A DNA stretch of 14,054 nucleotides from Alphaproteobacteria bacterium (GTDB taxonomy: Bacteria > Pseudomonadota > Alphaproteobacteria > Rickettsiales > UBA6187), in the NCBI GenBank assembly GCA_024280585.1, contig JAJRPW010000087.1, positions 1 through 14,054 on the forward strand, given 5' to 3'. The translations under genes and the position numbers were made by a program. The notes under the pieces were generated by a model. It saw nothing but the letters and a program-made list of their open reading frames with translations. It was not told the DNA's origin and searched no databases. Below are positions 1 to 5,878 of the stretch, piece by piece (position 1 is the stretch's first letter; every line of letters begins with the position of its first letter).

Positions 1-191
1 AAAAAACCTATCAGAAAAATAATGGATGGAATAATTAAATCCATTTCTTCAAGCGATGTTTGTTTATATAAACCACGCCTTTCAGTTAATTCCTGAGCAG
101 CATAGACAACCCCAGAAGCGCCAACCAAAAACACAACCGCTATAAAAAATAGCAGGTACCGGCCTTTTTTACTAAAACTACAAGCTGCCAC
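1..191 (-). CDS. Small membrane protein, N-terminal part (runs off window)
   Basis: Open frame on the minus strand from a GTG at 191 to the window edge, 63 complete codons with no stop. It is preceded by GAGGGAG four or fewer bases upstream and by an in-frame TAA, so no earlier start exists. The product begins MAACSFSKKGRYLLFF and has a hydrophobic segment at about residues 11-31, ending VVYAA (signal peptide or membrane anchor). A short charged stretch (QELTERRGLYKQ) follows, then a second hydrophobic segment starting near residue 53. This looks like a small inner-membrane protein with two spans. I do not recognise the family. The ATG one base upstream, in another frame, meets a stop after 17 codons, which favours GTG. 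Confidence 0.5.
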   Translation of the reverse strand, partial: MAACSFSKKGRYLLFFIAVVFLVGASGVVYAAQELTERRGLYKQTSLEEMDLIIPSIIFLIGF

Positions 192-370
192 ATCTCCCTC
201 TTACTTCTACCTAATGCAAAGATTTAATGCCTAGAGAAATATATATGGCACATCCATAAATTGCAACTACAATACGAGAATAAACTCAAAGTAGGCGTTA
301 TGTTTTTACAAGGATTCAATAAAATACTAATTCACCTTACTCACTATCTAAAAAAAAGCCTTATGGGATA
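192..370. other. AT-rich intergenic stretch, nothing identified
   Basis: Between the partial membrane-protein gene and the palindromic repeat at 371-480 I see no open frame of useful length, no RNA gene and no clear promoter or terminator. Confidence 0.4.
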
Positions 371-480
371 AGTTGTTGCGAGGAACTTTACTTTTTTCCA
401 AAATTTATTTTAGAAAAAAATAAAGTGACTAAGCAATCCAAAGGCTGAATATTACCGCCTTTGGATTGCTCGCAATGACA
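371..480. repeat. Cloverleaf palindromic repeat of the GTCATTGCGAG type
   Basis: Three nested stems can be read. An outer stem pairs 372-382 (GTTGTTGCGAG) with 469-479 (CTCGCAATGAC), with only two G-T wobbles. One inner hairpin has arms ACTTTA/TAAAGT plus facing T and A runs (about 385-426). The other is a perfect 14-bp hairpin, AGCAATCCAAAGGC at 432-445 with GCCTTTGGATTGCT at 457-470, around an 11-nt loop. The motif TGTCATTGCGAG...AGCAATCC matches dispersed intergenic palindromes known from Rickettsiales and other bacteria. On the minus strand the 14-bp stem is followed by a T-rich stretch, so it may also end transcription of the OmpA lipoprotein gene that stops at 509. Family membership is from memory. 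Confidence 0.8.
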
Positions 481-508
481 TGCCCACACAAACAGCCCGT
501 GAGGTGGG

Positions 509-1444
509 TTAGTAAAATTCTGCAACAATTTCTGTCACCCGGTTTTCCCTTTCCTTTCCATCACCCTTTGTTGCGACCCTCTGATCATTTTCGCCAAAAG
601 CAAAAATCATAATTTTTTCTCTATCAACACCTTCTTTTATAAGGTTTTTTTTAACAACAATAGCACGTTTTTTAGACAGCATTATATTATATTTTTCGCC
701 GCCAGGCTTGTCTGAATAACTATTAAGCATGATATTGTAATCACTAACTTTTTGTAACCTAACAGCGACATCAACAATTTGCCGCTTGCCCGCATCACTC
801 AACAAATAACTATCAAATTTGAAGTAAACAATATCAGTCTTTAGCTTAGTAGCCGGCCCTTTTGACCTGCGGGATTTTATATGAGTCGACACTTCCTGCC
901 GCGCGAACTCAACATCACGCGCCGCTTGCATAGCCACCGCCGCCCGCTCTTCCTCAATATTTTGCGCGACTATACCCGATAATTTATCCATCACAGAATA
1001 AAATTCCTCACGGCAGTATATTATATGGCTATCCTGCCAGTTTTCCTCCTGCTGCTCAACCCAGCAATCAAACAAAAACTGCGCTCTCGCCGACTCTTTA
1101 GGATAATCAATCACAGCCCTTGGGGTTAAAACCTTGAGCAATGAAGATCTTGCCTGCTCTAAAACAGGTTTTACATCAGAAGTAATGCTCCAAAATGACA
1201 AATCTTCCGGACCGCTATTAATCCCTTGTGAAACTTTCAACCCTTTTCTCGAAAAACGAAAAGAATCCTTCCAGTCGTAGTTTTCAGCTTCAGCTTCTGA
1301 AAAATCCAGATATTCGCGCGCTAAATATATATGAAACTCACTTATAACAGGCTCGGCATTTCTCAACCGCTGCAAGCTCGTCTGACAGCCAAAAAGCACC
1401 GCCATCGTCATTATAATAAGTAATATTTTTTTGGCTCTTAGCAC
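509..1444 (-). CDS. OmpA-family outer-membrane lipoprotein (copy 1)
   Basis: Predicted lipoprotein anchored in the outer membrane that grips peptidoglycan. I choose the GTG at 1444, with GAGG nine bases upstream, over a TTG at 1459. This gives 311 residues and a clean signal peptide MLRAKKILLIIMTMAVLFGC with lipobox LFGC (Cys20). Residues about 40-150 form an alphaproteobacterial helical domain with LAREYLDFSEAEAENYDW and AQFLFDCWVEQQEENWQ. A charged, Ala-rich helical linker follows (about 155-200), then an OmpA C-terminal domain (about 203-311). That domain keeps Asp245 (NSYSD) and Arg260 (LSKKRA), the pair that binds diaminopimelate in this family. It lies downstream of, and is paralogous to, the lipoprotein gene ending at 1550. 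The 105-bp gap holds an inverted-repeat element, which could separate or attenuate their co-transcription. Confidence 0.85.
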   Translation of the reverse strand: MLRAKKILLIIMTMAVLFGCQTSLQRLRNAEPVISEFHIYLAREYLDFSEAEAENYDWKDSFRFSRKGLKVSQGINSGPEDLSFWSITSDVKPVLEQARSSLLKVLTPRAVIDYPKESARAQFLFDCWVEQQEENWQDSHIIYCREEFYSVMDKLSGIVAQNIEEERAAVAMQAARDVEFARQEVSTHIKSRRSKGPATKLKTDIVYFKFDSYLLSDAGKRQIVDVAVRLQKVSDYNIMLNSYSDKPGGEKYNIMLSKKRAIVVKKNLIKEGVDREKIMIFAFGENDQRVATKGDGKERENRVTEIVAEFY

Positions 1445-1479
1445 CCCAAAACACCTCAATTTATGGACAATCCTCTATT

Positions 1480-1567
1480 TATAGTCGTTCCAAATAATTT
1501 CTGTACGCTTAATCCTTCATCTATTTCCTTTTGAATAATCATACCGAAATTATTCGGAACGACTATA
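1480..1567. mobile_element. MITE-like palindromic insertion with 26-bp terminal inverted repeats
   Basis: Positions 1480-1505 and 1542-1567 are inverted repeats of 26 bp with only two mismatches, both wobble-compatible. Each outer end reads TATAGTCGTTCC inward, around a 36-bp centre. TA lies at both outer edges, as expected for TA-target duplication by IS630/Tc1-mariner transposases. No transposase is encoded. The right end overlaps the 3' end of the upstream lipoprotein gene and supplies its last codons and stop (AsnTyrSerArgSerGlu-stop). On the minus strand the centre could encode a short peptide containing EIDEGLSVQKLFGTTINR, loosely like the N-terminal helix-turn-helix of IS630 transposases; this is weak. 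Alternatives are a Rickettsia-palindromic-element-like repeat or a read-through regulatory hairpin. Confidence 0.65.
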
Positions 1568-2488
1568 ATTGCTCCCTTCTATAATAATTTCAACCCGCCT
1601 ATTTAACTTTTCGCCAACCCCATCTTTCGTATTTTTAGCCGGCCTACCCTCTCCATACGCATTAATTTTCATGGAATTTTTGCTTATTCCACCCTTTTCA
1701 AAACGAGCCGAAACCGCACTAGCTCTTCTTTGTGATAGTTTTTTATTATAAGCCCCAGCGCCGGCTCTATCCGCATGCCCATCAACCTTAATCAAATATG
1801 TGTTCATGCTCTTCGTCCGACCAACCGCTTTTTTTATAATAATTTCCGCCTCTTTATTTATATCATATTTACCGAAATCAAAATAAACCAGATAATTTTC
1901 TTTAAAAGACACTGCTTTAGGCTTAGCGACCACCGGCTTTTTACTCATCGTTTTTTTATATCGACTCGGATCGGGCAATATCAGGTTTTTCTTGGTAATT
2001 TTTGGCTTAGGGAATAAATGATGCTCCAACTCCGCCATTTCCATTAAAAAATCCATGCGGCAATTATTTATGTCTTCTTTTTGCCAGTTTTCTTCTTGCT
2101 GCTCAACCCAACAATCAAATAAAAACTGTGCTTTTGCAGCCTTTCTTGGATATTTACTCTTAACCCCATCAGTTAATATAGACACTAATCTATTACGCGC
2201 CCAACGCAAAGTGCTCACCTCTTCTTTCGGCAAGTCCCAACGCTCCAAAGCCTCTGGTGGTGTTGCGATTCCGCGCGCAGCTCTTAAGCCTTTTCGTGCA
2301 AAATAACCCGAATCGTACCAATCATATTGATTCTCTTCAGACTGTGAAAAATCTCTATATTCCCGCGCCAAAGCGGTGCTAAAATCCACCTCCACAGACG
2401 GCAAATTCAATCTCTGCAATTGCTCAAGGCTTGTGCAGCCCGAAGCAAGAAAAGAGATTAACAATAAGATCGTTAGTTTTAGTTTCAT
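1550..2488 (-). CDS. OmpA-family outer-membrane lipoprotein (copy 2)
   Basis: A 312-residue lipoprotein. The signal peptide MKLKLTILLLISFLASGC ends at Cys18. The helical domain (about 38-155) carries LAREYRDFSQSEENQYDW, YFARKGLRAARG and AQFLFDCWVEQQEENWQ, nearly identical in places to the neighbouring paralogue. A basic, Pro/Lys-rich linker (about 160-195) follows, then an OmpA domain (about 197-303) with Asp240 in GHADRAG and Arg255 in LSQRRA, the expected peptidoglycan-binding pair. It probably tethers the outer membrane to the wall. The family normally stops just after NRRVEIII; here six extra residues (NYSRSE) come from the palindromic element at 1480-1567. The gene is first of the pair and has a plausible promoter at 2537-2564. 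It diverged from its sibling mainly in the linker. Confidence 0.88.
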   Translation of the reverse strand: MKLKLTILLLISFLASGCTSLEQLQRLNLPSVEVDFSTALAREYRDFSQSEENQYDWYDSGYFARKGLRAARGIATPPEALERWDLPKEEVSTLRWARNRLVSILTDGVKSKYPRKAAKAQFLFDCWVEQQEENWQKEDINNCRMDFLMEMAELEHHLFPKPKITKKNLILPDPSRYKKTMSKKPVVAKPKAVSFKENYLVYFDFGKYDINKEAEIIIKKAVGRTKSMNTYLIKVDGHADRAGAGAYNKKLSQRRASAVSARFEKGGISKNSMKINAYGEGRPAKNTKDGVGEKLNRRVEIIIEGSNYSRSE

Positions 2489-2536
2489 TTGCCAGTCAAT
2501 TCCAGTTGAATAACGACTTCATACACCAACTTATAG

Positions 2537-2564
2537 ATAATAGCAAAGCCTAAACAGTCGCCAA
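2537..2564 (-). promoter_or_regulatory. Predicted sigma-70 promoter for the OmpA lipoprotein pair
   Basis: Minus strand: -35 TTGGCG (2559-2564), 16-bp spacer, -10 TATTAT (2537-2542). Transcription would start near 2530, about 42 bases before the ATG at 2488. Confidence 0.45.
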
Positions 2565-2577
2565 ACACTATATATAG

Positions 2578-2586
2578 TTATCCACA
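2578..2586 (+). promoter_or_regulatory. Perfect DnaA-box 9-mer
   Basis: TTATCCACA matches the strong DnaA-box consensus exactly. It lies between guaA and the OmpA lipoprotein promoter, immediately next to a 12-bp perfect palindrome ACTATATATAGT (2567-2578). It is a single box with no cluster, so it is not an origin by itself. It could modulate the lipoprotein promoter or titrate DnaA. A chance match somewhere in the window has odds of roughly one in ten. Confidence 0.4.
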
Positions 2587-2611
2587 GGTTTTTTCATGGT
2601 TATATGTGCTA

Positions 2612-4159
2612 TTATTCCCACTCAATAGTTCCGGGCGGCTTTGAGGTAATGTCATAAACAACACGGTTTATGCCACGCACCGAATTGATAATGCGAGTGC
2701 TTACATTACCAAGAAATTCATGTGAAAAATTATAAAAATCGGCGGTCATACCATCCGTTGAAGTAACCGCACGTAGCGCGCAGACATATTCATAAGTCCG
2801 CGCATCGCCCATAACACCAACGGTTTTAACCGGAAGCAACACTGCAAATGCCTGCCAAATTTCATCATACAGACCAGCTTTCCGAATTTCGTCTATATAT
2901 ATAGTGTCAGCTTTGCGTAAAATATCCAGCTTTTCATGGGTAATTTCACCAGGAATACGAATCGCAAGGCCAGGCCCCGGGAATGGATGGCGCTTGATTA
3001 AATCCTCATCCATACCAAGCTCAAGCCCTAATTTACGGACTTCATCCTTGAATAATTCGCGCACCGGCTCTAACAATTTTAAGTTCATACGGTCAGGGAG
3101 CCCGCCAACATTATGATGCGATTTAATGGTAACCGCCGCATCACCATGCACAGAAACCGACTCGATAACATCCGGGTATAAAGTGCCTTGCGCTAAAAAC
3201 TCCGCACCATCTATCTTACCCGCCTCCTCCTCGAACACATCGATAAAGGTTTTGCCTATAATTTTTCGTTTCTGCTCCGGATCAGTTACACCATCAATTA
3301 GGGATAAAAAACGCCCCGACGCATCAACCACCTGAATTGGAATATGAAATTTTTCTTCAAATCTAGCTTCGACTTCCTCGCGCTCATTCTCCCTAAGTAA
3401 ACCAAGATCGACAAAAATACATGTTAATTGATCGCCGATTGCTTTATGAATTAATGCAGCAACCACCGATGAATCAACCCCGCCACTCACGCCGCAAATA
3501 ACTTTTTTATCACCAACAATCTCGCGTATTTTCTGGACTTCTTCATCTAAAAAAGATGACATATCCCAACCTCCAGCGCAGCCCGCAATCTTTTTGACAA
3601 AATTGCCAATAAGCCCGGCCCCATCTGGTGTATGAGTCACTTCCGGATGAAACTGCACCGCGTAAAATTTCTTAGCTTCGTTTGCAACAGCAGCAAATGG
3701 CGCACCGTCAGATTTTGCAATAACCTCAAAACCATCCGGCAAATTTTCAACCCGGTCACCATGGCTCATCCAAACCTGGTATTTTTCACCCTTTTTCCAA
3801 ATATTCTTAAATAAAGGCGATTCCTTATCAATTTCAACAAAGGCGCGGCCGAACTCTCTATCGCTAGAATCAGAAACTTTTCCACCCAGCAACTCACACA
3901 TTAACTGCTGGCCATAACAAATGCCCAACACCGGCACACCAAACTCAAATAATTCCAGATCAATTCTTGGCGAAAAACCATCTATGACTGATGAGGGGCC
4001 ACCCGATAATATAACCGCTTTTGGCTGAAATTCTGCCAATAATTCCTGATTTACCTTACTGTATGGATGAATTTCACAATAAACATTCAGCTCACGAACA
4101 CGTCTGGCGATTAGCTGCGTTACCTGCGATCCAAAATCAACTATAAGAATTTTTTCCAT
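2612..4159 (-). CDS. guaA: GMP synthase (glutamine-hydrolysing)
   Basis: Cytoplasmic enzyme converting XMP, ATP and glutamine to GMP, the last step of de novo guanine nucleotide synthesis. The 515 residues are close to the usual length (about 525 in E. coli). An N-terminal class I glutamine amidotransferase domain (1-190) has nucleophile Cys81 in GICYGQQ and the His171/Glu173 pair in QFHPEV. An ATP-pyrophosphatase domain follows with the PP-loop SGGVDSS at 225-231, then the C-terminal dimerisation domain ending SKPPGTIEWE. Every signature is present, so it should be active. The ATG at 4159 begins MEKILIVDFGSQ, the standard N-terminus, and has no Shine-Dalgarno upstream. A promoter ends five bases before it, suggesting a leaderless transcript. 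Confidence 0.98.
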   Translation of the reverse strand: MEKILIVDFGSQVTQLIARRVRELNVYCEIHPYSKVNQELLAEFQPKAVILSGGPSSVIDGFSPRIDLELFEFGVPVLGICYGQQLMCELLGGKVSDSSDREFGRAFVEIDKESPLFKNIWKKGEKYQVWMSHGDRVENLPDGFEVIAKSDGAPFAAVANEAKKFYAVQFHPEVTHTPDGAGLIGNFVKKIAGCAGGWDMSSFLDEEVQKIREIVGDKKVICGVSGGVDSSVVAALIHKAIGDQLTCIFVDLGLLRENEREEVEARFEEKFHIPIQVVDASGRFLSLIDGVTDPEQKRKIIGKTFIDVFEEEAGKIDGAEFLAQGTLYPDVIESVSVHGDAAVTIKSHHNVGGLPDRMNLKLLEPVRELFKDEVRKLGLELGMDEDLIKRHPFPGPGLAIRIPGEITHEKLDILRKADTIYIDEIRKAGLYDEIWQAFAVLLPVKTVGVMGDARTYEYVCALRAVTSTDGMTADFYNFSHEFLGNVSTRIINSVRGINRVVYDITSKPPGTIEWE

Positions 4160-4164
4160 GCGGT

Positions 4165-4193
4165 TTTATAGCGGAAAATATTTTTATATTCAA
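4165..4193 (-). promoter_or_regulatory. Predicted guaA promoter giving a leaderless mRNA
   Basis: Minus strand: -35 TTGAAT (4188-4193), 17-bp spacer, -10 TATAAA (4165-4170). Only five bases separate the -10 hexamer from the guaA ATG, so the start site should fall at or next to the A of ATG. The absence of a ribosome-binding site agrees. Confidence 0.5.
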
Positions 4194-4210
4194 CAGATTA
4201 TTTAGTAATT

Positions 4211-4306
4211 TCAACCCAGCTCTTCTACCTTAGGAAGATATAAATCGCCCTTAACCCCGCACGAAGCTAGCAAAAACAAGGCCAAAACCAACGCAGTTAT
4301 TTTCAA
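4211..4306 (-). CDS. lptM: LptM-like small lipoprotein (LPS-translocon maturation)
   Basis: A 31-residue reading frame starting at TTG 4306, with a strong GAGGAAG ribosome-binding site at 4311-4317. The product has a hydrophobic signal peptide (MKITALVLALFLLASC) with lipobox LASC at Cys16, then GVKGDLYLP. CG-(L/V)-KG-(P/D)-LYLP directly after the lipid Cys is the hallmark of the LptM (formerly YifL) family. In E. coli this protein helps oxidative maturation of the LptD/LptE translocon that inserts LPS into the outer membrane. The start overlaps the TGA of the preceding thermonuclease-like gene, so translation is probably coupled. In many proteobacteria this gene sits beside lysA; here it does not. 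Its short length makes it easy for gene callers to miss. Confidence 0.8.
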   Translation of the reverse strand: MKITALVLALFLLASCGVKGDLYLPKVEELG

Positions 4307-5046
4307 TTATCTTCCTCCACTATTTTTATCTGCTCCGAACTAATCATCCGAATCATAGGGCCATTGCGCGACTCCACCCACCCTCGTAACCTAACATTCT
4401 TTCCTTTTAGACTGGTGAGATCAATATTTTTAAAATCTTTAAGATCCGGTTTTCTGACAGCAGCCGTAAAATCAGTTCTCCAATCCTCACCAAAATTTAT
4501 ATACACTCTCTTTTTTGTATCTGTAACACTCAACACTCTCCCTTCAACGACGGTAAAATTATTTAAATGATCCCTAATCCCAACCTGCGCCTGCTCTGGA
4601 GTAACTATTTGCTTTTCACCTTCGCTCCACATCCCCAAACCAGCTTTAATAGCTACACTTTCAGCCTTAAACAAACGATCCGAAAATTTACTACCAATAT
4701 CGGGATAAGCTGCTGCATAGCCTTTTTTCAATAGCTTACCCTGAATAAGCTCGCCATCTTCTGCATTTACATAAGCAACAACCTCACCAAAACGACTCAT
4801 ATCAATTCTTCCATATGCCAAGTCTATCTCATTTCCCAGACACTCCTCTTCCAAATATTTAATAGCCTGCTCTTCATATTTTTTAGGGATAATAAGACCC
4901 GCCAACTTTATTACCATATGATCTTCCACCACCAACCCAGCCCCGTCATTAATGCGTTCTACCGTAAAAATAGAGCGCTCTTCCTTGGCAAAAGACGATA
5001 ACGGCAACAAAGAGAATAAAAGAAAAATAATTTGTTTCTTGAACAT
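4303..5046 (-). CDS. Secreted thermonuclease-fold (SNase-like) protein, probably catalytically dead
   Basis: I choose the ATG at 5046, with AGGTGG five bases upstream, over a GTG at 5055. The 247-residue product has a signal peptide (MFKKQIIFLLFSLLPLSSFA) and is probably periplasmic. Residues about 25-142 match the staphylococcal-nuclease fold (FTVERINDGAGLVVEDHMVIKLAG, SRFGEVVAYVNAEDG, LLKKGYAAAYP, AGLGMW). About 160-247 form the extra OB-like domain of alphaproteobacterial homologues (EGRVLSVTDTKKRVYINFG, DWRTDFTA). Compared with the RLxxxDxPE and DRYGR motifs of active enzymes, the sites read IKLAGLIIPK and SRFGE. The catalytic Arg/Glu/Arg and a calcium-binding Asp are therefore replaced. 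It may bind nucleic acid or a protein rather than cut. It is the first gene of a pair with lptM. Confidence 0.8.
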   Translation of the reverse strand: MFKKQIIFLLFSLLPLSSFAKEERSIFTVERINDGAGLVVEDHMVIKLAGLIIPKKYEEQAIKYLEEECLGNEIDLAYGRIDMSRFGEVVAYVNAEDGELIQGKLLKKGYAAAYPDIGSKFSDRLFKAESVAIKAGLGMWSEGEKQIVTPEQAQVGIRDHLNNFTVVEGRVLSVTDTKKRVYINFGEDWRTDFTAAVRKPDLKDFKNIDLTSLKGKNVRLRGWVESRNGPMIRMISSEQIKIVEEDN

Positions 5047-5142
5047 AGCAACCACCTGTTTTAAAAACTTATATAATACTTTCTATTTGCATTCACTTCG
5101 AACGCCTAATAGAAATGGAAAGCAAAAACAGTTAAACCCATA
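5047..5142. promoter_or_regulatory. Divergent promoter region, thermonuclease-like gene and pseudopilin
   Basis: The 96 bp between two divergently transcribed genes is AT-rich. On the minus strand TTCGAA and TATTAT (5073-5078) lie 18 bp apart and could serve the thermonuclease-like gene. On the plus strand TATAAT (5072-5077) could be a -10 for the pseudopilin, but I see no matching -35. No Shine-Dalgarno is evident before the pseudopilin ATG. Confidence 0.3.
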
Positions 5143-5874
5143 ATGAGTTCCAAGGCAATGATAAAAAACATTTTTCGTAAAAATAACTCCGCTTTTTCAC
5201 TCACAGAAATGTCTATTGTTATAATAGTCATCGGGGTTTTAATGGGTGCAATGCTCAAGGGAAAAAACTTGATTGATAAGGCCAAGTTGCGTGCAATCAT
5301 TTCCGAGAACTCAACCCACACGGTATCTTTGAACAGTTTTTATACCAAATATAGTCAATACCCTGGCGATTTTGATTTAGCGGAAGATTATTGGGGGGCG
5401 GGCAATACTGATGCAGGTGATAATGACGGGAAGATTGAATTCAAAATTGGTTCCATTTATGAGGGCTATCGCGCCTGGCAGCATCTATCATTCGCCGGAA
5501 TGACCGATGGCGCATACCTGGGAAATGAGACCACAGGAGCCGCGCAAGTGGAAATAGACGTTCCTCTGTCCAAAAGCAAAGGCGGGTTTTTTCTGGAATA
5601 TGGAACTCATGGATTTACGGAAAATAACGCGCTGGTTCTAGGCACTCCAATTGCAGTCGGCGGCAGCGCAGTGGTAGTAAACGGCTTATTCACAGCCAAT
5701 GATGCAATGGAAATCGATGCAAAAATTGATGATTCAGTCGCAACTACAGGCTCTGTCCGAGGCCAGGACGGCGACGGATCCGACGCCCAAGACTGTGTTG
5801 TAACTGCAAGCTCAATTTACAAAATATCCAATAGTGATCCAGATTGCACACTGGCTTTTGAGGTTTACCCGTAA
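5143..5874 (+). CDS. Type II/IV pseudopilin-like protein (prepilin N-terminal motif)
   Basis: A 243-residue protein with a class III signal. A short basic leader (to Ala17) is followed by FSLTEMSIVIIVIGVLMG, with Phe18 as +1 and Glu22 as the required +5 residue, as prepilin peptidase expects. The hydrophobic helix spans about 18-40 and continues as an amphipathic helix. The globular part carries YPGDFDLAEDYWGAGNTDAGDNDG (about 73-96), a Gly/Asp-rich loop of the kind found in bacterial pseudopilins, then NDAMEIDAKIDDS (186-198). Near the C-terminus two cysteines (218 and 235) probably form the disulphide loop typical of minor pilins. No pilus ATPase or secretin is nearby, so assembly machinery must be encoded elsewhere. 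The extreme 3' end of this gene is repeated at 6811-6842. Confidence 0.82.
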   Translation: MSSKAMIKNIFRKNNSAFSLTEMSIVIIVIGVLMGAMLKGKNLIDKAKLRAIISENSTHTVSLNSFYTKYSQYPGDFDLAEDYWGAGNTDAGDNDGKIEFKIGSIYEGYRAWQHLSFAGMTDGAYLGNETTGAAQVEIDVPLSKSKGGFFLEYGTHGFTENNALVLGTPIAVGGSAVVVNGLFTANDAMEIDAKIDDSVATTGSVRGQDGDGSDAQDCVVTASSIYKISNSDPDCTLAFEVYP

Positions 5875-5878
5875 TAAT

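Noticed and set aside
1442..1459. TTG at 1459 as the start of OmpA lipoprotein copy 1
   Set aside because: The GTG at 1444 has a properly spaced GAGG site and gives a standard lipoprotein signal peptide.
1456..1543. Possible 28-codon peptide (MIIQKEIDEGLS...) inside the palindromic element
   Set aside because: Similarity to an IS630 helix-turn-helix is faint and the start lies in the repeat arm; noted with the element but not called as a gene.
1569..2306. Three plus-strand frames of 60-83 codons
   Set aside because: Antisense shadows of the OmpA lipoprotein, which has clear domains, lipobox and promoter.
5106..5321. Minus-strand 71-codon frame
   Set aside because: It is antisense to the pseudopilin N-terminal helix; its hydrophobicity mirrors that region and it has no start context.
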